From the NCBI GenBank assembly GCA_002749535.1, contig MZZL01000395.1:244543-308542 (forward strand): DNA of 64,000 nt. The letters run 5' to 3'. A program made the translations under genes and the position numbers. Below, one piece after another: positions 26,465 through 37,318 of this stretch (within the stretch, counting starts at the first letter, position 1; every line of letters begins with the position of its first letter). Under the pieces are notes generated by a model, which saw only the letters and a program-made list of their open reading frames with translations, searched no databases and was not told where the DNA came from. The stretch comes from Apophysomyces variabilis (lineage: Eukaryota > Mucoromycota > Mucoromycetes > Mucorales > Mucoraceae).

Positions 26465-26770
26465 TCAATGGACGGGCTTGCATGGGATATATTCACCCAC
26501 GCTGAATGATCGGGGTCTGTTTGGCTTTTCCGAAACTTGGAGATGCGAGACGGCTTGATGAAGAGGAATAAAACTAGAATCTTGAGGAAGAGGGTTTCCT
26601 GTACGAACAATGAAATGTTGCTGTTGCTCATCTGTGTTGAAGGAGACCATGGTGGGATGGGATTCCAAGATTTGTTTGAGTTCTAAACATGCGTCTTGAT
26701 GAAAGTCCATCTGGTCTATGAAAAGCGTTCGTAATGGTTTTTTTGGACAAGGAGCAATAATAGGATGCAT
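26465..26770 (-). CDS. unknown small protein (101 aa)
   Basis: Uninterrupted ORF from ATG 26770, preceded by an A-rich context and a GA/CT-rich leader (26800-26840), to a stop at 26465. The sequence is mixed and non-repetitive (LFIDQMDFHQDACLELKQIL, later FIVRTGNPLPQ and PRSFSVGEYIPC), with no signal peptide, membrane segment or motif I recognise. Near the C-terminus a KPNRPRSFS stretch resembles a basophilic kinase site. Its normal amino-acid composition inside a low-complexity spacer argues for a real gene; no function is proposed. Confidence 0.55.
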   Translation of the reverse strand: MHPIIAPCPKKPLRTLFIDQMDFHQDACLELKQILESHPTMVSFNTDEQQQHFIVRTGNPLPQDSSFIPLHQAVSHLQVSEKPNRPRSFSVGEYIPCKPVH

Positions 26771-28289
26771 TTTGTTTTTTGTTTTATGTACAATAAAAGA
26801 AAGGAGAGAGAAGGGAGAAAGAGAGAGAGTGTGAGTGAGAGGAAGAAAGCAAGCAAGGAAAAAAAAGAAAAGGACAAAAAAATGGGCGTCTGACCGATGG
26901 TTTGTTCACGTTGGCGTTATGCGGTTATGGTAACAGCTAAGGTTACCATCGGAACTCTATATCCGATCAACTGATTGAACTTTCTTTTTCTCTTTTCCCT
27001 TCTCCATCTGTCAACCGAATCTTGAATCAAATTCCTATTGGCTATACGACCTGCTCATAGCAGCTAACCCACATGGCTATGTTCACGTCATTTAAAAAGT
27101 AAATTGACCATTTGCCAAAAGAAGCGAAAGGAAAAAAGGCTTTGAACGTATAAGAAAAATTTAAAACTCGTTAGCAAACCTCCCTATTTGACTTGAACTC
27201 AGTTCTATTGGACTAGACCTATTCGTTTAAAGTGAAATCCCTGCTGATAGCTCTCCAGTTTTTCAGTACAGGATGTTTATCCACAACCTGTCTGCTTCAA
27301 TGAAGGACATGGTGACATCCAGACAAAAACCATCAAAGAATTACGGGCTCCGAAGATATAGATGGTATCGAAAACATCCAAACTATCTTTGTCTTGCCCG
27401 CTTTGGATGCGCCGTATACGTCGATCAGAGTTTGGTTATTACATAGATTTGAGGATCTCAGATTTCTAAAAACCGTCAGTTATTACCAGTGTATAGACAA
27501 AGAAGTCGAGCTGAATTCCAATATACATGCAGGAAAACATGTCGTGGCCACATGGTCAAGCACGAGCTTTTTTAGCATCGTGTAACGTGAAACTGGAAAT
27601 CGTGTAACACATTTAGTGGCAACTTAAGAAAGTTTCAAAAACGCCTCTCTTTTTCCTTTTTTTCTTTTTACTCATTTATTTACGTGCCATACTGCCACAT
27701 ACCAAACGCGAATAAAATCGCCCAAAGATCAAACTTGGGTCGCAGGCACTTTTCTTCCGTCTGAACCTATGGAAATAGGCGGTCGTGATAAGGATAACCA
27801 TTTCGAGGTAAATCAAGACACGTCGAGTGTGGAAAAGAAAACTTCCTATGGGATCAAGCGGCGTAAAAAGGTATATGACTGTGCGAAGAAAACACGCAGG
27901 AAAAGTGTGGACCACTCAAGGGGAACATGAGAAAAAAAAAGGCTGAATCAAAAGGAAAAGGCTAGTATGGAAACGACAATTTTTTTCCCAGTCAGCAACA
28001 ACAGGGGTGAACGAGGAAAACAGCAGATAGAACCGACGCTAAAGATGTGGAAGAGATGGAAGCAATCAAAATAAGTTTAGGACGACGTTGCAGAATGTGA
28101 TGTACCAAAGAACGGGATCCGGTACGTTCGTACTTGTATGGGTGTAGCTTTTGTTGTATCAAAGAGAAACAAGTCCCATAGAGTCAACAGCACAATAACA
28201 GACTACGAACGCGCAAAGTATCGCGTCGTTCAAATCTACTTTAAACATCGTCCTGAAAGCGTCCAAATTTGCTGCAGTAGAGGGCTTGG
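26771..28289. other. spacer with possible decayed coding traces
   Basis: Starts with a GA-rich leader of the minus-strand gene. An open stretch at 27394-27585 (+) and the 200 bases before the transposase relic look like decayed coding sequence, but nothing can be assigned with confidence. Confidence 0.35.
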
Positions 28290-28670
28290 ATGAAGCCACC
28301 AGATCACTTTCGGGATGCAGCTATAAGAGCATGGGCGAAGGGATATCTCCAATTAGTAAACCCACCTCCACATCAAAAAGGGAAACATGCTAAGCGGATT
28401 TCACTTGTGAGTGACGAAGATGTTCACAGATCTGCTTGTGACTATATACTGTTTACAGATCCGAAGAAAAGTTCTTCGGCTGACATTGCCAATCATATCA
28501 ACAACCGTATCATTGCTGAGAAAATAGGTATGCCTGGCGCCATTAGTGAACCACAATTGCCAGATATATGATGGAATGGGGATTTTCGTACGGCAAAGTT
28601 AAAAAAGGTATATACTTCGACGGACATGAAAAGCCTGAAGTTGTAGAATATCACAAGGAAATGGGCTGCT
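28290..28670 (+). pseudogene. transposase-like relic
   Basis: An ORF at 28290-28571 begins AAIRAWAKGYLQ and continues with a helical segment (SDEDVHRSACDYI, then SADIANHINNRI). A second frame just after it (28569-28670) reads FSYGKVKKGIYFDGHEKPEV followed by VEYHKEM and a stop. The pair 'GY..KRVKKGVY.DGHERPDVVEYR' is a hallmark, as I recall it, of fungal DDE-type transposon proteins, placed before the catalytic domain. Here the reading frame shifts between the two parts, stops appear, and no catalytic DDE region follows before the next gene. I read it as a truncated, dead DNA-transposon copy. The element's ends were not found. Confidence 0.6.
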
Positions 28671-28854
28671 AGAATGATGGAAGTACAACATCCTGATGAA
28701 CATACATCTTATCCAAGGCAATTCTCATTATCTTGACGCACTTAAGCACAAAAAAGGGCTCAGCTTTACTCCTTTTATTATGTATGACCGTATTTTGCAG
28801 CAGCAATAAAGCATTGTATATAGCAAAAGAAGGCCATCTTTTCTTGTTTCCAAT

Positions 28855-30288
28855 CTAAAACAGCACAACTTGCTTTCCTTGGGTATAACCTTGGATACCC
28901 TTTTCCACTGCTTCTTTCATTGCCTCTTCTTGCCAATCTACCTTGGTCCAACGAGGTTCAGCCAACTTGCCTTGTTGCATAAGTTGTGTCAAGTCTTTGA
29001 ACATCTGATCTCTTTCTTCGACAGAATGCGTATCGACCCATTTAGACACCCAGAAACCATGGAAAGAGATGTTTTTAAAGATAAGCATAGATGCAGGCAA
29101 CGAAAGTGGAGCACGCGCCATGGCACCGTAGGTAACGAATTTTCCATTCATACTAACAGAAAAGCCATATCAGCTATCCTCCTTTTTTCTTGTCCCCTTC
29201 TTCTCCTAGAATATCGCTTTTCGTTGTTGCTTACCCTAAATAACGTGCCATTTCGGTGGCATTCTTTCCACCGACGCAGTTCAGTCCCAGTAAAGGAGCC
29301 TTCTTTGTCCAGCTCTTAATCTGCGATCGCATTTCATGTGTCCCCAGTTCCTCGTCCGTGATAACGTGAGTCGCTCCCAAGTCTTTCAAGGTTTCACGCA
29401 GCTTATCGAGATCTGGCCTTTACAAAACAGTCAGGATTGGATGCAAAAATTTTCCATATGATTTATTCTATTCTTTTTTTTGGAGGGTTTGACTTGCCGA
29501 TTTCGCACCACATTGATGGTGTTGATATTCCATGCCTTGGCCAATTGGATCACGGCCTGTCCCACGGCACTGTTGGCCCCATTTTGGATAACATAGTCAC
29601 CTATTCTTGTCTTTTCAGATTGAAAGATGTCTTCGCGTCTTTTCTTCTCTTTTTTTCTTTAATACCTGGTTGAAGGGTGACAAAATCTTTCAGCATACGA
29701 TAGGCTGTACAAGGATTCACAGCAATCGTAGCCTGTTGAATAAGAGAAACACCTTCCGTGTTGCGCAATATTTGAAAGTCTTCCGGCCGTCCGGTAGCGT
29801 GTGTACGCCAAGTACCGTAGCCCGCTTTTGCCATGACGACATGATCACCCACCTTGTGGGAATGAACATTCTCACCGACAGCAATCACTTCGGCTACGCC
29901 CTCATTTCCTCCTACGGCGGCCTCTGTATCACCGAGAGGAAGGAAAGGCGGTTTGATGGGATACGCTCCTTGAATTTGGTTGACGTCTGCAGGATTGACA
30001 GGTGCTGCAAGAAACTTAACCTGAATAGTATCAGGTGTCAATGCAGGAAGTTTATAAGTGTGCCACCTAGTATTGTTATTGTTATTGCTGGTATATATAT
30101 ATTGCCCAAAAACAATGAACAGAAAGTTGTTCGTCTCTTTTCTGGCTATGGACTTACTTCAACACCTCTGAAGGTTTACCATAGGATGAATAGACCATGG
30201 CCGAGACATTGATATCAGATGTTGCTGTGGTATAGGCTCGTCGAATAGCGAGAGAGGGTTGTCTTAGTGTTCGAATAAAAAATCCCAT
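28855..30288 (-). CDS. ETR1: mitochondrial trans-2-enoyl-ACP/CoA reductase (MECR/Etr1)
   Basis: NADPH-dependent last step of mitochondrial fatty-acid synthesis, needed for lipoate and respiration. Exons 30158-30288, 29666-30066, 29498-29600, 29235-29417 and 28855-29152 join to 372 codons. The start [19 protein letters not shown] is a typical basic, hydroxyl-rich mitochondrial presequence. The MDR fold follows: [36 protein letters not shown], the Rossmann motif [34 protein letters not shown] and [12 protein letters not shown]. No catalytic zinc ligands, as expected for this family. The third intron (29418-29497) begins with GC rather than GT, required to keep the conserved NRPD frame. Longer in-frame upstream sequence (to 30381) lacks presequence character and was not used. 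Confidence 0.93.
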
Positions 30289-33200
30289 GCTTTTAATTTC
30301 GATTACGCGAAACAGTAAAAAAGGGAAAAGACAGAAAAGGAACGTTTGGTTGGGGGGAACATACGCACATACACATAGCATTTCAATTTCAATTTCCGGT
30401 TAATCTGTCATTCGGAGTTTTACAGCACTCCCAACGCCCAAAAAGTCATATTGCACATGCGCTTATACTCTAGGTTCATAATCAAGAACTAATCCTTATG
30501 TCGAATACATAGGGAGTAAAGTCCACTGATGCATGAAAAATGTTTGACAATACGATGAGGAACTATTTGTTAGGTTTATTGAGACCACCTTCCATATCAA
30601 TTGAAAAACAAAACTGGGTTAACGCACCCATCTTTAGTCGCCTCAGTCCTCTTTCTGGAGTGAATATCAGGTCAAACGATCCTCTTGTGTTATATTTTAC
30701 GCTTATTGGAGATCCCAACTATTTCAGCTGCCCTAAAACATTAACTGTGGCTAGACTTGTGGTCCTTGAACGACAGTATCTCATCTACGGAAAGGATGTG
30801 ATCCTTGCTAGCCCGTTGGTTTTCTCCAACAAACAGCTTCTGCTCTCAATTAGCAAAGTCCTCTTGTTTCACAAACCTATGCTGCAAGTTGGCGTTCGCA
30901 CCACAGGCAGAGATTGAAGAACTTGCGTTTTGTGTATATAGCTCATCAGACACAGTTACTTAGCTTAGACTAAGTTTCCATGCAGTCGACACGGCTCCTT
31001 CGGGATTACATAAAACATACGGCTGCCACGCGTTGGTGCTTTGAAAGCAAACGGTTTGCGACCGGAAGTTTCTACCCATGTCACCCGCTTTGTATAGAAT
31101 GCCCTCTGAACCGAAGGGATGGAGAGTATATAAAGATAAAGCAAGCATTGCCAGTCTGATATAAGCAGTTGTCTGTTAAAAAAAATAGAATACAGCTCTG
31201 AGGACAGGGAAAAAGCTTACCAGCTGCTAATGTCAGCAAGAGACGTTAATGTTATGTTTAACAGCTCCATGTCAAGGCGAGCGAGCATCAAAAAGGTAAG
31301 TACCAATTACAAACGTGGCAACCACAGAATATGACATACTCAGACAAAGTTTAGGATGCCTTAGGACTAATAGGCAATGAAGGGGCAATATCAGATCACC
31401 TCTGCTTGGTCCTTTGGAGCTTGTTGAGAACAATGATAAGCCTCTTGTGGACGATGAACCCATGGTTCGTATCGATTCGCTGATCCGACAGAAATCTTTC
31501 CTGAAGGAATTGTTTAACTTGTATAAGCAATGTCTAGCTTCTGTAATGAAGTTCGAATCGTCGCACGGTAATAAACTTGTCGCTTTGATTTCCAGCGTAT
31601 ATATCAAAAGTGATCCATGTTGTGTGGATTTTTAATGACTTAGTTTGTCAGCCATCGTGTAGCTCAAGTTAGACGGGTTAAGCCAAATTTCCCATAACAG
31701 TGTTAATAATCTTCCACTGGAGAAATCGAATTCGGTTTATGTCTTAAAAAAGCATTGCTGCTTTGGTTCTTAAAATCAAGATGGACGTTATGTTTCTTTC
31801 CTATTTTCTTTGACAAACAGATTGACCAAGTTCATCTTATCTGGCTAGGGTAACGCCATGTGCAACCAGGCAGGCAGGGACCTATCTATGTGTGGGCTTC
31901 CACGAAAGATGGTGCAACTCAGATTTAACTTGAAATTATTGTGAATAATACCAGTTTTTCTGTGTAAAAACCCCGATACAATCTTCATGTTCACTAGCAG
32001 TTACATTTAGTTTCATTCATCTAAGAATGTCCTTTCTTGGGGCTTATATCTTTTTACTATCCTTTAAGCTTCCAGTTCCTGGAATCCCTTCCCGTATGCA
32101 TCGACCTAGGTCCATGATTTCCGCTCTTACTTCCATATAAAAGAAATCGGAATGATTTCCAGTAATGCGGAAGCTTTGCGGTAAGACAAATAAGGCGTAA
32201 TCGCGTTCTTGTCTGTGCCGTCCATTTCACTGCTTGCCAATATTTCTCTAAAGATTCGGCTCGCAAATACATGTCTAAACGATTTTTACCAGCTGCTATT
32301 TTACCCACTTTTGCTCTTCAAAATCTGGTTATGATTCGAGCAGAAGGCGAGCGCAACAACAGCGATCTTCCGCTTCAGTACCAGAACACTACAATTGAAG
32401 TTTGGATTCCCGAAAATTGTGTGAAACTAAAATGTAAAACAATAGTGCTATTGATAAGCCATGATATGAAGAAAGTTTTGCGTACCATTTTGATTTCTTT
32501 GAAGCAAATCCTACGTTTTCCGTCCGTGGTATTCATAAGGCATAGACGTTGATGCGATCGCTCTTCGTTATTTTCCTAGCTATCGCTATGGTGGCACCCG
32601 TCTCCAATGATCCGTTACAGGGCAGGTTTTTTCTGCAAGCCCGTCATTAAGTGTCATGCGGCTGACTATAAGAGCATTGTGACTAAAGGCATGGGTGATT
32701 GATGCTTTGATCGAATGCAAATATAATTAGCCAATCTAAAAGAATAGAAAAGCTTAAGAAACAGAAACAAAACTATTCTTTGCCCTCTTTTTTGTTCATC
32801 CTATGTTATTCGTTCCAAAGTATATATAACAGTGACAGCTTATTAACCGCTAAGGATAAGTGAAGGCAAACGGGAATAACTGCGAATTGGCGAGGTTCGG
32901 TGGATAGGTTGGACTGATCGTTAGCTAAATGAAATTCCACGAAAATTGGTTTCCACTTTCCTTTTGTGAATGAAGTAGATGAAACAAATGAAAAACCTTC
33001 CCACAGTGCAATGGTTGCTAATCAGGCACGTGTATTATTCAATCACTCATTATATGAGATTTGACGCTTTTATTCTGTCACAATAACAAAGCCTTCAATG
33101 GATCATGACCAGTGCTGTTTACCCGAAGACTTCTACGTTAGCACTCAGCATTCACCTAGATGTTGGTTTTAGATAGTCGATAGAAACCAAGTCGCATTTT

Positions 33201-34108
33201 CCCCATCAAGCACGTTTGACTATTGCTTACCGCACGGAAGCAATTGAAGTTTGAATGGACTGAAACAGCTGGGTTTCCCAAAACCTAGCGTTCCACGATG
33301 TTAATGTGACTCAAAAACTTTGAATACGCCACTTTTGCGCCATACTGGATGAAATGAAGTGAAGAATAGAGTTCAGGAAATGAGAACTGTTATTTACGTT
33401 TTCGCTTGAGGCTTAAGCTTTTGAAACAAGATTGGCGTTTCAGCCAAGAGTATTTCCCACTGGTTAAGTTGCCAGTGTATGCCGAATAGGCGTATCATTT
33501 CTTGTGAGAGTGAAATGACGATTGAACTTATTCAAGTCAAACACACCAATGTTCTAGCGTAATGATGGTGCAATAACCGGAAGAATTGACGTTAAACGAT
33601 GATACTCTATCTTCCTAATGTATGGTTAGCTGTCACGATCGGATGACTCTTTCATACTCCTTCCATCATTTATCGGATCTAAACCAAAAGTTTAAGGTAC
33701 ATCCATTCTATTTATTGTTTCCCCTAATTGTTTATCGTATCTGCACGTTTGACAGGCATGAATTCTGTATGCAGAGTTAAAAATTCTACCTTTTTAATCG
33801 GTTTGAAAAATATCGATTTCATCTACTTTGTTCGAAGCATCCATTCGACTACTTTCAATCCCATATATTTCTATAATTAACAGGATACGGAGAATAAACT
33901 GTGTATTCGGGTTAAGGATGCCGAACGCCACTTGCAATGCAAAAAAAAATTTCCTTTGTAGAACGCAAGAAAAACAAATAGCCGCATTGTACCCAAACAC
34001 CAGAGCGCCATCTGGGAAAAAAAAGCATGTGACTCCTTCTTGCTTCGTCCTGTACAAAGAAAAGGTTTTTGAAACGCGGAATGGTATGTAGGTTACTTTT
34101 CCGTCCCC
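30289..34108. other. gene-poor spacer with decayed ORFs
   Basis: About 3.8 kb. Several medium ORFs (30540-30917 +, 31414-31635 +, 32057-32308 -) either lack ATG starts or make no recognisable protein. The minus-strand trace near 32.1-32.3 kb (LEKYWQAVKWTAQ) resembles decayed mobile-element or accessory-gene sequence. No intact gene can be supported. Confidence 0.4.
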
Positions 34109-34116
34109 TATAAAAG
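34109..34116 (+). promoter_or_regulatory. TATA box of the beta-trefoil-like gene
   Basis: TATAAAAG lies 147 bases upstream of the ATG at 34263, with a pyrimidine-rich stretch shortly after (34128-34142) where transcription could start. One of the few clear TATA boxes in the window, suggesting a regulated gene. Confidence 0.55.
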
Positions 34117-34262
34117 AATGCTTGTATTCTCTTCGTCTTGCCCACTAAGCAGATCTTTTGCACTCAAGACAAAACGGGTAAACAAGAGTACTTCTGGATT
34201 ATGATGTGTTATGCACTCGAGGCCTTTACTTACACTCATCCGATGTTTTGGATATTGTAGCA

Positions 34263-34742
34263 ATGGCGCGTTCTACTCTTTTATCCACGCTTCTTGCACT
34301 TGTGGTATTCCTTCAAACCATTGCTGCCTCTGTGATTGCCAGGGAATTTCGTATCAACAATGGTGCCGGTTTAGGATGGCTTAAGAATTTCCCGCCTGGT
34401 GGCAGCCGCCCACCTTTTGTCACCGGAGTTGTCGTGGATAATAACTATGCTAGTGTCTATGAACGTTGGACTGTCACGCCTTTTGAAGAAGGTTACGTTA
34501 TCCGCAATGTGGGAACTGGTTTCTCCCTGTGGGCCAAAGGCGAACAGGTTTACGCAAGCTCCGATGATGAGCAGAAGTTTTATATCGAACGCCACGGAGA
34601 TGGTAAATTCATTATTTCAATTCCAAACGAGGACAGTCTTGTAACGCCTGGCAAAACGGGACCTGACTATCCATATACTCTCTTCCTTCAATCTGCTGAC
34701 GGCAGCCCCGAACAGACTTGGTTCTTCGAACCAGTATATTGA
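34263..34742 (+). CDS. secreted protein, likely beta-trefoil (ricin-B or protease-inhibitor-like)
   Basis: Intronless 159-residue ORF. It opens with a strong signal peptide (MARSTLLSTLLALVVFLQTI, then AASVIA). The mature part has the rhythm of a beta-trefoil: YVIRNVGTGFSLWAKGEQVY, DEQKFYIERHGDGKFIIS and QTWFFEPVY at the very end. This W/F-x-F-EP ending and 'Y.I.N..TG..L' strands are like fungal beta-trefoil lectins and I48/I66-type protease inhibitors, a comparison from memory. No cysteine appears in the mature chain. Role could be sugar binding or protease inhibition outside the cell; neither is proven. An in-frame upstream ATG (34206) would bury the signal peptide and was not chosen. A TATA box precedes it and the neighbours are gene-poor. 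Confidence 0.75.
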   Translation: MARSTLLSTLLALVVFLQTIAASVIAREFRINNGAGLGWLKNFPPGGSRPPFVTGVVVDNNYASVYERWTVTPFEEGYVIRNVGTGFSLWAKGEQVYASSDDEQKFYIERHGDGKFIISIPNEDSLVTPGKTGPDYPYTLFLQSADGSPEQTWFFEPVY

Positions 34743-37318
34743 AGGATGACATCTAAGGCATGCGACATTTCCTACTGCTTTTTCATTCTATCTTTCAATG
34801 CCCTTTTCAATAAAGTTGATGGAGTACTTATTGTATGAAAGTAACATGACGGGACACTGCTAGTGTTAGCGTTTGACAAGCAATAGCTTTTACAAAAAAA
34901 AAAGGCATCCATTCAGACCCTTCTGCCATTGTTTGGGCTTGCTCATGGTAGTATCAAAGACGAGGTTACAATTTCTCCGCATTTCAATCCATCTAAACAA
35001 TATAAACATTTCTTTGACAGTACAGTGACATACAATTGCCAATTATAGGATATTCAGTAGTTCTTCAATAAATTACATCCACATCGAAATAAAATCGCAA
35101 GCACCGTTACAGACGTAGAGCATAAAGGTATGTATTGATGTTAGCAATGCGGATGATATAAGGAAAAGTTGGCAGGAACTATTCATAGCAAGGTTATGCA
35201 TATGGTATCATATTTTACTTGCATCAAGTTTGTCCACCAGTAGACAAAAGGCTCATCAGAACAGTATGAGAAATTCATTTACGGTTAATAAATGGAAAAG
35301 ATGCTGGTGTCTCTTTTACTTGCCATCAAAGAATATTCCCGTGAGAACGAGACGTACACCGCACTATTGACAGATGAGGGGCATCGAATGAAGAGAACGG
35401 CATCTGAGAACAGCCGCATCTGTGCTTAACGTCAGCAGAGAACGTGAAGTGATGCAACAACTAGGGAAGAGTTGGTAGCACAAGCGAATGGATGGCACTG
35501 CGTATATACGAACAGCATTTGTTTTTCACTTACTGAGTGGAATGCAGAGAGTCAATTCACATAAGAAAGGCTGTCCGGGAGAGATGTCATTCGGACTCTG
35601 AGGATAAAGATATGTGAGTCATCTTGTATATGTAATTAACGCGAATGTTAACTGTGGATGTTGCTGAAGAAAAGAACCTAAAAGTGAACAAGAAGTTGCA
35701 CTTTCAATTTGAATAGTTGGGACCACTGAAACTGGAATAACGGTTATTGATAGGAAATCGATGGATGTCTTATCAATGACAACACTGTGCTGCTAAAGAA
35801 AAACGGTAAGATTTTCATGAGCGATGGCTTATAATAAGAGAAATATTCAGAGGAAACAGAAAGATAGCGTTGCCTTCTATGTAAATGGATGATATATGAA
35901 AACGAAGACAACATTTTTGAATTGAAACTAAAGAATACTCCCTTCCAGTCATGACGCGTCGTCAACACAACGCATCTGTTATTCGGTTGAATTGGGATTA
36001 TATCTTCGGCAGCGTAAATCCATTCGATGCACAGCATGAAATGTTATGTAATACGTTCGAACAGTATCAAAATCCCGCAATTCTCCAATTGAATGAACCT
36101 TGCGATTGCTTTTCACGCTCCTTTCCTTTTCTAAACAATAGGTTCTTCTTACGGGCTCTTGTTTGGCGCATTATCTTTTCTTGATAGCTATAGCATACTT
36201 TACTGATCCATTCATACTGTGCTCAAATCATGCTTCATGATTGGAGAAACAAAATAACAGTCGAACATATAAAAATAGCATATGATATGAGTTTACAAGT
36301 TTTTTTTTTGGATTCAAAGTGGTTTCATCTCTACAATGGGTCTTTATTTTGTTTAGGTTGTGGTCAGAAGCAGTCGAAAAAGCATGAAATATTCCTGCAC
36401 CGTATTCCTGAGTTTGAATTCGGCATTTGTTTGGAAGCTGCCAGGGCACATCGAATCCTCGTTTTTTTACTTTTGTCTACTTAGGACCTTACGGAGAATA
36501 TATTGTCGTCTCATTACGCAATGGCCCAACCATCTTATTAATAGGCTGGATGACCAGGAACGATCCATGCTTTCTTCCCATCAGACCGGTAATATCTATG
36601 ATAAGCACCGTGGGTTGGGACCTCCCCTCGTCGAGCATCCTGAAATGACAGGAGTTCTCTTTACACATTTTAACTATGGACTTGTGCCGTCGTATTTCAT
36701 ATTAAGATGTCATGCACTACTTTAAAGGCAATCAAAGAATCTTTATTCTAATCTTTTCCTCACCTTGACAGAAAAAGCTATGCATACGTTGTGGCAGTAG
36801 GCCCCGTGTCTGGAATTAGCTTCTCGCGCGAGATACTTCCCTACAACCTCATAATGCCTAGGATAAAATTGCAGTTATGCTAGCATATGGAGTCACCATC
36901 AGCTACAGATTATGTGTTCAAGCATGGATAGCATTACAATATGATTGTGCCTCCCGAAGGCGTTTCTCCTATTGTTGCTGTTCACGCGCCGGAAGATCTC
37001 ATTGGCGACCACGATGACCTTCAGCCAAATACCCTGTTTTGACCCATTTTTACTTGTCCTTCTCTTGATGGGGACTAACCATTACATCACTCTCATTATT
37101 GTATTGGCAACCTGACAAGTTCCTCGATCAAGCCAAAGAGCAAGGCGGATGTGCTTAGGCCAATATCCATTTCTTGACATTGGATGAGCATTTGAAGTGC
37201 ATTTTATGCGTGCCCAATACTCAATGACACAAAATTTATCATTTCCTTTTTGGAATCTTTAAAACGAGAATGACAGAATAAAGAAAGGACACATCATCTT
37301 TTATTCCAGCTAGCGATG
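34743..37318. other. gene-poor spacer with possible gene relics
   Basis: About 2.6 kb. Open stretches at 35951-36184, 36360-36725 and around 36940-37040 (IVPPEGVSPIVAVHAPEDLI) have coding-like composition but are interrupted by stops and change frame. They could be remains of one decayed gene. No function recognised. Confidence 0.35.

Noticed and set aside
30540..30917. 125-codon plus-strand ORF
   Set aside because: Starts with ATG but has no recognisable domain and no neighbouring exons; composition gives no support beyond chance in a decayed region.
32057..32308. 83-codon minus-strand frame (LEKYWQAVKWTAQ...)
   Set aside because: No ATG start, frame changes within 100 bases; probably relic sequence but its family could not be named.
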